Shown here piece after piece: positions 25,839 through 34,524 of a stretch of 64,000 nucleotides of DNA. The notes beneath the pieces were generated by a model. The model saw only the letters and a list, made by a program, of their open reading frames with translations. It was not told where the DNA came from and did not search any database. The number at the start of each line of letters is the position of its first letter. The first letter of the stretch is position 1. Source of the stretch: Austwickia sp. (GTDB lineage Bacteria > Actinomycetota > Actinomycetes > Actinomycetales > Dermatophilaceae); NCBI GenBank assembly GCA_016711265.1, contig JADJTI010000004.1, positions 186,001 through 250,000 of the forward strand, read 5' to 3'. The position numbers and the translations under genes are program-made.

Positions 25839-26816
25839 CTACTGAGCGCCCAGGGCCTGCTTGCCCTGCTGCTGCTGGAACCACGCGTAGGTCTGGGCCA
25901 CCCCCTCGCGGAGTCCGATCGCGGGAGACCACCCCAGCGAGGTGATCCGGCTGACGTCCAGTAACTTGCGTGGGGTCCCGTCGGGCTTGGTGGTGTCCCA
26001 CTCGATCCGGCCGCGGTACCCCACGGTCTCGGCGACCAGCTGGGCCAGTTCCGCGATGGTGACGTCGACACCGACGCCCACGTTGATCGGCTCGGGGTCG
26101 TCGTAGTGCTCCAGCAGGTGCAGGCAGGCCCTGGCCAGGTCGTCGACGTGCAGGAACTCCCGGCGGGGTGAGCCGCTGCCCCAACAGGTCACCGAGGGTG
26201 CCTGCGTCACCGCGGCCTGGTGGAAGCGCAACAGCATGGCGGGCAGGACGTGGCTGGTCGTGGGGTCGACATTGTCACCGGGGCCGTAGAGATTGGTGGG
26301 CATGGCCGAGATCCACGCCAGGCCGTCCTGGCGCCGGATGGCTTGCAGGTGCGCGATCCCGGCGATCTTGGCGATGGCGTACGCCGCGTTGGTGGGTTCG
26401 AGCGGTCCGGTCAGCAGCGAATCCTCGGTGATCGGCTGGTCGGCGAGCCTGGGGTAAATGCAGCTCGACCCGAGGAACAGGAACCGCGGCACCCGAGCAC
26501 GCCGCGCGGCGTCCATCAGATTCACCTGAATCCGGATGTTGTCGGAGAAGAACTCCGCGGGAGCCGTGTCGTTGGCCAGGATGCCGCCCACGCGGGCCGC
26601 GGCGTCGATGATCACCCTTGGGGCGGTCTGTCTGACGAAGGCGTCCACGTCATCGCCCCGTCGCAGGTCCAGCTCCGCCGAGGTTTGTACCACAATATCG
26701 CGACAACCGGCGGCGTGCAGAGCCCGTACCACAGCGCTGCCGACCAGGCCCCGGTGGCCCGCCACGTACACCCTGCCGGCCTCCCGGAGCGCGGGATGCG
26801 CCGTATTCCTCGTCAT
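25839..26816 (-). CDS. fcl: GDP-L-fucose synthase
   Basis: A 325-residue short-chain epimerase/reductase that converts GDP-4-keto-6-deoxymannose to GDP-L-fucose. The Rossmann glycine motif is GHRGLVG (20-26). FLGSSCIYPRLADQPI contains the catalytic Ser and Cys, and YAIAKIAG gives the Tyr-Lys pair. The NLYGPGDN and REFLHVDDLA motifs are typical of the WcaG/Fcl family. ATG 26816 was chosen; GTG 26825 adds three residues. Its substrate is made by the GDP-mannose dehydratase at 44267-45331 at the other end of the same locus, and its product would feed the fucosyltransferase at 29570-30520. Confidence 0.94.
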   Translation of the reverse strand: MTRNTAHPALREAGRVYVAGHRGLVGSAVVRALHAAGCRDIVVQTSAELDLRRGDDVDAFVRQTAPRVIIDAAARVGGILANDTAPAEFFSDNIRIQVNLMDAARRARVPRFLFLGSSCIYPRLADQPITEDSLLTGPLEPTNAAYAIAKIAGIAHLQAIRRQDGLAWISAMPTNLYGPGDNVDPTTSHVLPAMLLRFHQAAVTQAPSVTCWGSGSPRREFLHVDDLARACLHLLEHYDDPEPINVGVGVDVTIAELAQLVAETVGYRGRIEWDTTKPDGTPRKLLDVSRITSLGWSPAIGLREGVAQTYAWFQQQQGKQALGAQ

Positions 26817-27169
26817 TGCCCCCACCGATCACGTTGTTCCCGACCACAGCCTATGACGCCCGTCACCGGCGAGTCGGGAGGACGCCGGGTCGGCGCAACG
26901 AATGTCCGCTGACTCAAAGCGCATTGCCCGATATTCGAAAAATGGCGTGCGTCACATCAGTATCCACCGGGGGACGGAAGCGCCCGGAGCCCTCAACTCG
27001 CCCGCTCCGATGCCGATCTCATGAGCAGATCCCACGGCAACGCGCCGGCCCTCATCAGCGATCGCTGTCCCATCGCTGACATATGTCGATTATCTCTCAC
27101 ACATCAGGCGACACCACGCGCACATTCCGCGTGGAATTCGAGGGCGCACTCCAACGAAAGAAGCCCATT
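26817..27169. promoter_or_regulatory. Divergent regulatory region, fcl / GH16
   Basis: This 353-bp gap is less GC-rich than its surroundings. It holds a perfect 12-bp palindrome CAGCGATCGCTG (27056-27067) and an inverted repeat CCACGC/GCGTGG (27114-27119, 27129-27134), both upstream of the secreted GH16 gene. These are possible regulator sites; no family can be assigned. Confidence 0.45.
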
Positions 27170-28804
27170 GTGCGCAAGCGTTCCCATTCTGCCTTGGCGG
27201 CCGCGGTCATCTGCGCCGCGCCGATCGCCCTGAGCGCGTCCGGGGCGGTGGTCGCCACCTCTGCCACCGTGGCTCCGGCCACCGTTGCCCACGTCGCCGC
27301 CGAGACCACGAGCACCCTGGCCCTGCTGGGCTCCGGCGCCAAGTGCCGGGTTCGCAACAGCACAGCGGCTCCGAGTGGCTGGACCGGCACCTACTACGAC
27401 AGCTCGTCGTGGCCATGGGGGACGCTGCCTGCGGGCCACCAGGAGAGCGTGTCCACCGACTTCGGCATTCCCGCCCGCACCGCCTACCTGCGCTGCCCCT
27501 TCTCCGTCAGCAGCAACGCCAAGGTCACCGCAGCGACGCTGACCGCCAGGGTCGACGACGGCGCCGTCTTCTACCTCAACGGAACCGAACTCGCCCGCAC
27601 GAACATGCCGGCCGGCGCCGACACCTTCGAGACCTCCGCGAGCACCGTCGACCCGTACGACGGGAAGCGCTGGCAGACCTGGCAGATCAGCCCCACCCAG
27701 CTCAAGGCCTACAACGTGCTCTCGATCTCGCTGCACCAGAACTTCAACGCCAACTGGATCAGCGGTGACGCGCTCGTGGACGCGAAGATCAACGCCACCG
27801 TGGCCGCGGCCGTGACGACCACCTCGGGCACCACGTCGGGCACCACGTCGGGCACCACCTCGGGCACCACCTCGGGCACCGTGAACACTCCGACGCCCAC
27901 CCCGACGCCCACCGCGAGCCCCACGCCGACGCCCACCCCGACCACGAACTCCACCTGGAAGCTCGCCTTCGCGGAAGAATTCAACGGCACCAGCGTCAAC
28001 ACCACGAATTGGAAGATCTACAACAACGCCTACGGTGACGGCGACCCGAACATGCTCCACTGTCTTACTCCCAACAACGTGTCGGTCAGTAACGGAAGCG
28101 TCAAGCTGACGGCCAAGAAGGGCACGGTCACCTGCTCCAACAAAGCCGTCAAGAATTACACGTCGGGATTCTTGGGGAGTCGTGAAGTGGGTCGTTATTA
28201 CCCGCTGTACGGCCGCTACGAAATGCGGGTCCGGGTGCCGCACGGCCAGGGACTCTTCCCCGCGCTGTGGCTCCGACACCGCAACGGCTCCTCGGTCGCC
28301 GAGATCGACATCTTCGAGAACTTCCACTCCTCCAACCCCGGCCAGGCGACCAGCACGGTGCACTTCCCGACCTCGATCGGCTACAACGTGGCCAAGAAGG
28401 GCACCAAGTACGAAACCGCGGTCAAGGGCCGCGGCGGCTGGCACACCTTCGGGGTGGACATCCAACCCGTCACCCCCGGCGACGACACCAAGGTGAACTT
28501 CAGGTTCACCATCGACGGTGTCACCACGCTGGACTACACCAACACCAACGCCTCGAAGTGGACGACGGTGGACAAGAACGCCGCCTGGGACATCGCCCTC
28601 CAGCTGTACGTCGGGGGCTCCTGGGCCGGGCACCCGGATCAGAAGCTCGGCTTCTATGCGGCCAACGGCGGAATCTGTGCGCAGACGTCGAAGCCCCCAC
28701 TGAACGGTGACTACCGGAACTGCCCGACCCAGGGCATCTGGCTGGCGCCGTGGAACGACTCGTCCTTCGAGATCGACTACGTGCGGGTGTACACCAAGGC
28801 CTGA
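27170..28804 (+). CDS. Secreted GH16 family glycoside hydrolase with N-terminal beta-sandwich domain
   Basis: A 544-residue secreted enzyme. GTG 27170 places a clean signal peptide (RKRSHSALAAAVICAAPIALSASG) at the N-terminus; an ATG 29 codons upstream would bury it. Residues ~55-210 form an accessory beta-sandwich (DDGAVFYLNGTELAR). Then come a Thr/Ser/Gly/Pro linker from five 12-bp repeats and a PTPT run (~215-262), and the GH16 jelly roll. The catalytic motif is E378-I-D380-I-F-E383, with nucleophile and acid/base both intact. GH16 enzymes cut beta-1,3/1,4-glucans, galactans and some exopolysaccharides. A paralogue lies at 40807. Its place in an exopolysaccharide locus suggests trimming or release of the surface glycan. 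Confidence 0.9.
   Translation: MRKRSHSALAAAVICAAPIALSASGAVVATSATVAPATVAHVAAETTSTLALLGSGAKCRVRNSTAAPSGWTGTYYDSSSWPWGTLPAGHQESVSTDFGIPARTAYLRCPFSVSSNAKVTAATLTARVDDGAVFYLNGTELARTNMPAGADTFETSASTVDPYDGKRWQTWQISPTQLKAYNVLSISLHQNFNANWISGDALVDAKINATVAAAVTTTSGTTSGTTSGTTSGTTSGTVNTPTPTPTPTASPTPTPTPTTNSTWKLAFAEEFNGTSVNTTNWKIYNNAYGDGDPNMLHCLTPNNVSVSNGSVKLTAKKGTVTCSNKAVKNYTSGFLGSREVGRYYPLYGRYEMRVRVPHGQGLFPALWLRHRNGSSVAEIDIFENFHSSNPGQATSTVHFPTSIGYNVAKKGTKYETAVKGRGGWHTFGVDIQPVTPGDDTKVNFRFTIDGVTTLDYTNTNASKWTTVDKNAAWDIALQLYVGGSWAGHPDQKLGFYAANGGICAQTSKPPLNGDYRNCPTQGIWLAPWNDSSFEIDYVRVYTKA
27821..27880. repeat. 12-bp tandem repeat, five units
   Basis: Five units of ACCTCGGGCACC or ACGTCGGGCACC encode a Thr-Ser-Gly-Thr linker between the accessory and GH16 domains. 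Confidence 0.9.
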
Positions 28805-28821
28805 CCCGGCCTCACGCCGGG
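28805..28821. terminator. Short hairpin between convergent genes
   Basis: CCCGGC (28805-28810) pairs with GCCGGG (28816-28821) around a 5-nt loop, immediately after the GH16 stop and overlapping the end of the opposite CDP-alcohol phosphotransferase gene. It could act as a small bidirectional terminator. Confidence 0.4.
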
Positions 28822-29552
28822 CGGTCTCGGCTGGGCAAGCGCTGCAGCTCGCGACGGCGACGGATGATCGAAGCCATCGCGAGTGCGGTGTTGGCCGCGA
28901 ACAGTGCGCTGTACCCGGCGTAGAACACCCACGGGTAGCCGGCCAGCAGGAACGCCAGGCACAGCACACCCGGGTCGGCGGGCAGTTGGAGCAGGGCGCG
29001 CCGGTCCGCGCCCGCCGACTCCACGGCGGGCGCACCCGCGCCCCGCCGCAACTGCTCAGCCAGGATCTGGCTCAGGAAGCGGGTGCTGACCACCGCGCCA
29101 TACGCGAGCGGGACGAGATATCCCCCGGGCGGAAGTTCGGGCAGCGACCTGACCAGGTAGATCAGGACCGCGGCGTGCAGCGCGCTCTGGCGGAACTGGT
29201 CGGTGACGTGGTCCAGCCATTCCCCGGCCGGTCCCCCCGTCCCGGTCAGCCGCGCCAGCTGGCCGTCGGCGGAGTCCAGCGCGTACCCCAGCAGCAGCAA
29301 CCCGCCCACGACGAGCCCGAGCCACCAGGCGATCGGGGCCAGGCACAACACCAGCAGCCCGGCGCAACTGCCGGCCAAGCTGAACAGGCTCACCTGGTCG
29401 GGGGTCCATCCCGCCAGGTACCCCAGGGCAGCTAGCCGCCGCCCGAGCGGCCGATTCACGAACCGGGTGTACGCCGGCACCGCGGTGGGGCTCTTCTGCG
29501 AACCGGCAAGTCGGTGCACCACCTCGGCGTACCGCTCGTGCGCGAGTGCCAT
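28812..29552 (-). CDS. CDP-alcohol phosphatidyltransferase family membrane protein
   Basis: A 246-residue integral membrane enzyme. ATG 29552 has GGGAGGG six bases upstream; a GTG overlapping the previous stop is seven codons earlier. The canonical catalytic motif is complete: D93-x2-D96-G97-x2-A100-R101-x8-G110-x3-D114-x3-D118, which binds two metal ions and the CDP group. About six membrane helices surround it. Such enzymes transfer a phospho-alcohol from a CDP donor to an acceptor alcohol. Inside an exopolysaccharide locus, and with a cytidylyltransferase at 43767, it may attach a phospho-alcohol to the lipid-linked or nascent glycan rather than make a bulk phospholipid. The substrate is unknown. 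Confidence 0.88.
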   Translation of the reverse strand: MALAHERYAEVVHRLAGSQKSPTAVPAYTRFVNRPLGRRLAALGYLAGWTPDQVSLFSLAGSCAGLLVLCLAPIAWWLGLVVGGLLLLGYALDSADGQLARLTGTGGPAGEWLDHVTDQFRQSALHAAVLIYLVRSLPELPPGGYLVPLAYGAVVSTRFLSQILAEQLRRGAGAPAVESAGADRRALLQLPADPGVLCLAFLLAGYPWVFYAGYSALFAANTALAMASIIRRRRELQRLPSRDRPA

Positions 29553-29569
29553 CGGCTGCCCTCCCGTGC

Positions 29570-30520
29570 TCACAGCGTGCTCCATCCCGGCATGATCCGG
29601 TCTCCCGTCGATCGCCCATCTTTGTACCATGCAGCAGGTGCAATGATCGGGCGCTCGGGGCTGCTCGGCCGGCCGAGGAAGCCCGCCCACCAGCTGAACG
29701 AACTGTTGGCCAGCACCCGCACCCGGCAGGCGCTCATCAGCGCGATCTCGCCACCGTCCGCGGTGCACAGACCTTCGCCGGTGATCAGCCGATCACCGTC
29801 CCTGGCCAAGGTCTGCTCGACCCAGGGCGGGTCGTCACTGAACCAGGCGACCCGGCGTAAACCCTGTCCGTCCAACAGCTCTCGTGCACCCTGGTAGTAC
29901 GACGGCGCCATCACCCCGTGGGTGGCGGCCGCCGCAGCGTCGGTGAGGTAGTCCCCACGGCGCACGTGGATCGCGACGGAATCCTCACGCCCGGCCCACT
30001 CCCGGTACAGCTGCTCCCCCTCGGGCGTGAGCTGGGACCGCACGAAGGCGGTCGCCTGCTCCGTCACCTGAGCGCGGACCTCCTGGAAATACCTCGGCGA
30101 CTGGAAGTACCCCAGCAGGTACCACGGCGCGGGCCCGGCGAGACCCGGGCGGGCCTGGCCGGGCGGCTGAGGCCGGTGGCTCCCACCGGACACGATCGCA
30201 GCCACCAGCGCGTCGTCGTATTCCCCCCCGGCCAGCGCGTCGTCGCGGACCAGCCGCACCGGTCGGCGCAGCGTGGACCGCCCCCGGGTGAGCGCGGCCA
30301 ACGGCAAGCCCACCACCCGTGGCACCCGCGGCCAGTCCCGGATCAGGGGCTCGATGGCCAGCGGCCGGTGACCGCGACACCGGGTGACGTCGACGGCGAG
30401 CGGTACGCCGGCCGCGCGCAGGGCCGTGCCGAACGCCCATTGGTAGAGCTGATTGCCCAGGCCGCCCTGCAACGCCAGCACCGCCGGGACGGTGCGTGAC
30501 ACTCCCGTCGATCGCAGCAT
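29570..30520 (-). CDS. Alpha-1,2-fucosyltransferase (GT11)
   Basis: A 316-residue cytosolic glycosyltransferase of family GT11. It has the N-terminal GGLGNQLYQWAFG motif (19-31), the GDP-fucose-binding VAIHVRRGDYL motif and the C-terminal NSSFSWWAGFL motif in the right order and spacing. The predicted reaction transfers L-fucose from GDP-fucose in alpha-1,2 linkage, usually to galactose. Genes for GDP-fucose synthesis (Gmd and GDP-fucose synthase) lie in the same locus. The ATG overlaps the stop of the upstream gene as TGATG, so it is the tail part of the long minus-strand operon. Confidence 0.93.
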   Translation of the reverse strand: MLRSTGVSRTVPAVLALQGGLGNQLYQWAFGTALRAAGVPLAVDVTRCRGHRPLAIEPLIRDWPRVPRVVGLPLAALTRGRSTLRRPVRLVRDDALAGGEYDDALVAAIVSGGSHRPQPPGQARPGLAGPAPWYLLGYFQSPRYFQEVRAQVTEQATAFVRSQLTPEGEQLYREWAGREDSVAIHVRRGDYLTDAAAAATHGVMAPSYYQGARELLDGQGLRRVAWFSDDPPWVEQTLARDGDRLITGEGLCTADGGEIALMSACRVRVLANSSFSWWAGFLGRPSSPERPIIAPAAWYKDGRSTGDRIMPGWSTL

Positions 30521-31209
30521 CAGGACGCCTCGCGGGAGCCGTCGGCCACCACGGCCGGTTCGAGGCTCTCCTGCGGGACGACCTCGACCGCGGAGACCAG
30601 CACGGGTGGCGGGATGAGTGACTCGGCCTCCTCAAGCCACGGGCCGGGTTGCCGCCGCAGCCACACCTCGCGCATCCGGCCGAGGTCGATCCAGCCCGAT
30701 CGGCGCTTGGTCACCCGCCCGAGCTGACGGCGAATGGCCTGAGCCGTCACCGGGGCGGGTGAGTCGGGTGCCGGGCTGATCAACCGATGCGGATCGGCCA
30801 GCCCCAGGTCCAGCCAGGCGTGCAGCGCGCTCTGACCACCGGCGACCAGGCAGGCGCCCTGACGCGCCATCAGCGCACAGAACGGCACTTGGTGATCGTC
30901 GACGACTTCGCCGTAGCGCTGTAACCGGGGCACGACGATGGGGATGCGGCCGCACGCCCGGGCGTCGACGATGGAGCCGGGACCGCCCTGGGTGACCACC
31001 AGGGTGGCCGCCTGCATCCGGTCCAGCAGTTCCTCCCGCGGGACGATGGACAGGTTGGTGGCCAGCCGACTGGGCGTCGAAGCCCCGTGTTGAACGGTGT
31101 AGTCGACGGGGAACCCGAGCGTCTCGACCCAGGCGTCGGTCCAGCGGATCAGCCGGTCGAACCGGTGATGGTCGGTGCCCACGGACACCAGGAGCGCCGG
31201 TCGCGTCAT
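30520..31209 (-). CDS. Alg13/PssE-like glycosyltransferase catalytic subunit
   Basis: A 229-residue protein resembling the C-terminal, nucleotide-sugar-binding half of a GT28-type enzyme. ALLVSVGTDHHRFDRLI starts the first strand, LVVTQGGPGSIVDARACGRIPIVVPR holds the donor-binding GGxGS motif and EVVDDHQ follows. The neighbouring upstream gene supplies the Alg14/PssD-like membrane-associated half, and the two overlap as TGATG. Together they should form one enzyme that adds a sugar to an undecaprenyl-linked acceptor. The last ~70 residues are an extra tail not needed for the fold. The transferred sugar cannot be told. Confidence 0.85.
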   Translation of the reverse strand: MTRPALLVSVGTDHHRFDRLIRWTDAWVETLGFPVDYTVQHGASTPSRLATNLSIVPREELLDRMQAATLVVTQGGPGSIVDARACGRIPIVVPRLQRYGEVVDDHQVPFCALMARQGACLVAGGQSALHAWLDLGLADPHRLISPAPDSPAPVTAQAIRRQLGRVTKRRSGWIDLGRMREVWLRRQPGPWLEEAESLIPPPVLVSAVEVVPQESLEPAVVADGSREAS

Positions 31210-31658
31210 CAATACACCCTTCCCACGACACGACCGCGGGGGTAGCTCACCCGTTGCTGCGGCCACTGCAACAGGAACGAATCCGCCAGCGGGTAGCACA
31301 GCCGGCCCGTCAGGGTGGGCATGGTGACCCGGTCGTACACCTCCAGGTAGACGGTCGGGATCCGGAACCACCGGGCGGCCAGGAAGAACGGCAGGGCCAC
31401 GCCGGCTCCCGTGGACAGGACGGCGTCCGGGCGGACCTGCCGCATCACCCGCAACGCCAGCCCGAGATTGCGGACGGCGTTGGGCAGATTGCGGGTGGTG
31501 GGATGGTGGGCCCAGATGGTGGGATCCCCCTCGCAGCGCGCGACGGCATCCGGCTGATCGAAGGTCACCCAATGGACCTCGACGTCGCTCCAATGCCGGC
31601 GCAGCTCGGCCAGCTGAGCCAGATGACCCCCCGCGGAGGCGACACACAACACCTTCAC
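31209..31658 (-). CDS. Alg14/PssD-like glycosyltransferase membrane subunit
   Basis: A 149-residue partner of the Alg13-like gene that follows. GTG 31658 overlaps the previous stop as GTGA. The N-terminus VKVLCVASAGGHLAQLAEL is the hallmark of Alg14/PssD, and PDAVLSTGAGVALPFFLAARWFRIPTVYLE forms the second conserved strand-helix with a membrane-associated helix. In this family the small subunit anchors and helps build the acceptor site while the Alg13-type subunit binds the sugar nucleotide. Confidence 0.9.
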   Translation of the reverse strand: MKVLCVASAGGHLAQLAELRRHWSDVEVHWVTFDQPDAVARCEGDPTIWAHHPTTRNLPNAVRNLGLALRVMRQVRPDAVLSTGAGVALPFFLAARWFRIPTVYLEVYDRVTMPTLTGRLCYPLADSFLLQWPQQRVSYPRGRVVGRVY

Positions 31659-32950
31659 GACCGGTTCGCTTCCTGCGCGGGCGCCGGCCCCGGGGCGAGG
31701 GCGGGGGCGTCGTCGCGCAGCACCGCGACGTTGACGTCGCAGCCCAGGTACCGGATGGAGTCGACCAGGTCGGCAACGTCCTGACGCTGGTCCTGCGGGC
31801 GCAACTCCACGGCCACCATGGCCGACCGCAAGGCCTGCGGCACCGGCCACGGCCGACCCTCCTGGGCCTGCCACCTCGTCACGTGCAGCGCCGGGCGGGC
31901 CTGCGTCGCGTCGGCGCCGTCGGCCGGGTCGACGATGTGGAGCCCGGCCGGCGCATCGGCGTCGACGTGCACGTCGTAGCGCACAGCGATGCCCTGCTCA
32001 CGGGCGAACTCGACCACCCGGTCGGCGAAGGAGGGGGCCGGGACTCCGGGCGCGCTCACGCAGACCAGCCGGGCCGGGACCTGGGAGCCGCCCCGCAGCA
32101 GACCCAGCACCAGCAGGGCGTGACGATCGAGCGAACCGCCCGCGGCGCGGCGTACCGGCACGCCCAACGTCTCCTCGATCCAGGACGCGGACCCGACCCG
32201 GGGATCGAGCCGGTGGCGCAGCAGCGCGGCCAGGGTCCCCAGCAGCAGACCCACGGCCAGGCCACCCACCAACAGGCCCTTGGTGCTCATGGTGGCCGCG
32301 GAGGGAGCGGGCAGCGCGGAGGTCACCAGCCTGCCGGGCACCAGGCCGACGACCGAGAGCTGGGTCTGACGCTCGCGCAACGTGGCGATCTCCCGGTCCA
32401 CCAACGCCTTCTCGGGGGCGGTGAGCGCGGCGCGGGTGCGCAGCCGAGCGTCGATGTCGGACTGCAGTCGCGAGGTGATCCGGGTGACCGCCTCCCGGGC
32501 GGTGTTCGTCCGGTCAGTCAGGTACGCCGCGGCCACCGCGTTGGCCCAGGCCGCACTGCGCTGCGGATCCCCGGTGGTGGCCGAGATGCGCAGCACGAGC
32601 GACTGCGGCGGAATCACCACGTCCAAGGACTCCTGCACCTGGCGCGGGGTCGGGCGGGGCTCCAGGGTCCGGCTGGCCAGGTCCCCGACGGCCAGCGACG
32701 TGACCGTGGCCCGCTCGCTCTCCATGTTCACCAACTGGGTGGGCTGGCCGTTGCCGTACGGAGAGTCGGTCAGCGGTACGACGGTGACCGTGGCCGTGGA
32801 GGTGAACCGCTGAGGAAGCAGCAGGTCCACCGCCACCGCGAGGGCCAGGCACACCCCCACCGTCACGAGGATCGTCATGCGTCGCCGGTACAACCGGTCG
32901 AAGACTCCGGACACGGCGATGCCGTGGATCGGTGGTCGGACCATCTTCAT
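31655..32950 (-). CDS. Wzz-like polysaccharide chain-length protein with degenerate tyrosine-kinase-like domain
   Basis: A 431-residue protein with two membrane helices (ILVTVGVCLALAVAVDLLL near residue 27-47 and GLLVGGLAVGLLLGTLAALL near residue 225-245). They flank an extracytoplasmic domain with the long helices typical of Wzz (RITSRLQSDIDARLRTRAAL). The cytoplasmic part begins with LVCVSAPGVPAPSFADRVVEFA at the place where bacterial tyrosine kinases have Walker A, but the GKT motif is absent. No Tyr-rich tail is seen. It probably controls chain length or export without kinase activity. ATG 32950 overlaps the flippase stop as ATGA. Confidence 0.82.
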   Translation of the reverse strand: MKMVRPPIHGIAVSGVFDRLYRRRMTILVTVGVCLALAVAVDLLLPQRFTSTATVTVVPLTDSPYGNGQPTQLVNMESERATVTSLAVGDLASRTLEPRPTPRQVQESLDVVIPPQSLVLRISATTGDPQRSAAWANAVAAAYLTDRTNTAREAVTRITSRLQSDIDARLRTRAALTAPEKALVDREIATLRERQTQLSVVGLVPGRLVTSALPAPSAATMSTKGLLVGGLAVGLLLGTLAALLRHRLDPRVGSASWIEETLGVPVRRAAGGSLDRHALLVLGLLRGGSQVPARLVCVSAPGVPAPSFADRVVEFAREQGIAVRYDVHVDADAPAGLHIVDPADGADATQARPALHVTRWQAQEGRPWPVPQALRSAMVAVELRPQDQRQDVADLVDSIRYLGCDVNVAVLRDDAPALAPGPAPAQEANRS

Positions 32951-34524
32951 GACGCGTTCCCTCCATGACTACCCGACCGGCTTCCCGACCGGCTTCCCGA
33001 CCGGCTACCCGACCCACCCCGCAGGTCGGGCCAGCACCACACCACCGCCACCAAGGCCAGGGCACCGATCCCAGCAGCGCCCATCGCGACGACCGAGGGG
33101 CCCAGCCATCCGCGAAACACCACCGCGCTCCCGAACCCACACAGCAAGGCCGCCGGCCCGATCTCCCGCACTGGCCGCCAGCCGACCTGAACACCGACCC
33201 GGCGACGTACCTGACGAGCCGCCAGGGTGGTGTCGGTCAGCACCGCCAGCGCCCACACCACGGCCGCGCCCCGGGCCCCCCAGGCCGGGACGGCCACCAG
33301 GTTGCCGACCACACTGACCGCAAGGACCACGATCTTGTTCGTCAGCTGCTGCCTGCTCAGCCCGCTCAGGAGCAGCACCGACTGCAGCGACCCGGCACCG
33401 GCGACCACGGCCATGCCGCCGGCCAGGATCGCCACCAGCGCGGTGGCCCCGGCGAAGTCGCCCCCGAACACCCGCGCCGCCACGTCACCGAACACCAGCA
33501 GCACGGCCAGGTAGGGCCACACCAGGGCCACCAACAGCCGGGTGCCCAGCTCGTAGATCCGGCGGACGGCGTCCACATCACCCGTGGCGAGCGCGGCGCT
33601 CAGCCGGGTCGACAAGGCCACCCGCAGGGCGTAGTCGGCGATCGAGGACACCTTGACCAGGCGGGTCGCCACCGCGTACACCCCCGCCTGGGCCGGGCCG
33701 GCCAGAATCGACACGAGGATCACGTCGAGCCATTCCAGGACGATCTCAATCGCCGCCGACGCCGCCCGGGGAAGCGAGAACCGCCAGAACGCCGCAAACA
33801 CCCCAGCCTCCGGCGCCGGCTCCGGGCGGGGCGCCTGGTCCAGACCATCCGCCCGGGTCAGCGGCACCCGCCGTACCGCTCGCACCGCGACGGCGAGGGC
33901 GACCACCACCAGCACCGGCAGCCCTCCGGCCCACCACTGCGTGGCCACCAGGATGGACTGGCCCAGCCAGACCGCGACCAGCACCCCGGCCAGCCGGGTC
34001 AACGGCAGCGCCACGTTCTGCTGGAGCGCGAAGGCGCCGATCCCACCCAACCCCCGGGCGACGGCCGTGGCCAGCGCGAACACCGCCATCAGCGGCAGGG
34101 CGATGGCCAGATAGCGGATCATCGAGGCCGTCCGTGCCGCGTCGTGCGGCCGCAGTGCGTCGGCGAGCGCGTCGGCACCGCCGTAGGCGATCGTCGCGAC
34201 CAGCCCCGCGACCACCAGCACCGGCCAGAGGGCACTGACAACGGTGGGCACGATCTGCGCGGGTCGACCGAGCGCGACGGCCCGCGAGAGCATCCGGACC
34301 AGACCGGTGTCCGCCCCCAGCTTCAGGGTGTTCGCCGCCACCAGGAAGACCCCGATGATGGCGAAGAAGGTCCCGGTCTCGGCGGCCCCGTACGCCCGGC
34401 CGATGAGCACCGCCAGCGCCAGGTTGACCCCTGCCCCCAGGACGGCCGCCCCGAGGCTGATCGCCGAGGGCAGGAGGAGTCCCAGCCCCCGCCGGCCCGG
34501 TGCATCCTGCGTGATCACGACCAT
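32947..34524 (-). CDS. Wzx-like lipopolysaccharide/exopolysaccharide flippase
   Basis: A 525-residue MOP-superfamily transporter with about 14 hydrophobic helices. It begins LLLPSAISLGAAVLGAGVNLALAVLIGRAYGAAETGTFF, the typical start of the polysaccharide transporter family. It should flip undecaprenyl-diphosphate-linked repeat units across the membrane. The C-terminus carries a Ser-Arg-Ser-Gly repeat from four 12-bp units. ATG 34524 has GGAGGG five bases upstream and overlaps the end of the polymerase gene by ten bases. Confidence 0.9.
   Translation of the reverse strand: MVVITQDAPGRRGLGLLLPSAISLGAAVLGAGVNLALAVLIGRAYGAAETGTFFAIIGVFLVAANTLKLGADTGLVRMLSRAVALGRPAQIVPTVVSALWPVLVVAGLVATIAYGGADALADALRPHDAARTASMIRYLAIALPLMAVFALATAVARGLGGIGAFALQQNVALPLTRLAGVLVAVWLGQSILVATQWWAGGLPVLVVVALAVAVRAVRRVPLTRADGLDQAPRPEPAPEAGVFAAFWRFSLPRAASAAIEIVLEWLDVILVSILAGPAQAGVYAVATRLVKVSSIADYALRVALSTRLSAALATGDVDAVRRIYELGTRLLVALVWPYLAVLLVFGDVAARVFGGDFAGATALVAILAGGMAVVAGAGSLQSVLLLSGLSRQQLTNKIVVLAVSVVGNLVAVPAWGARGAAVVWALAVLTDTTLAARQVRRRVGVQVGWRPVREIGPAALLCGFGSAVVFRGWLGPSVVAMGAAGIGALALVAVVWCWPDLRGGSGSRSGSRSGSRSGSHGGNAS
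32971..33018. repeat. 12-bp tandem repeat, four units
   Basis: Four TTCCCGACCGGC-type units (the outer two start TAC) at the 3' end of the flippase gene, encoding a Gly-Ser-Arg-Ser run on the minus strand. Confidence 0.88.
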
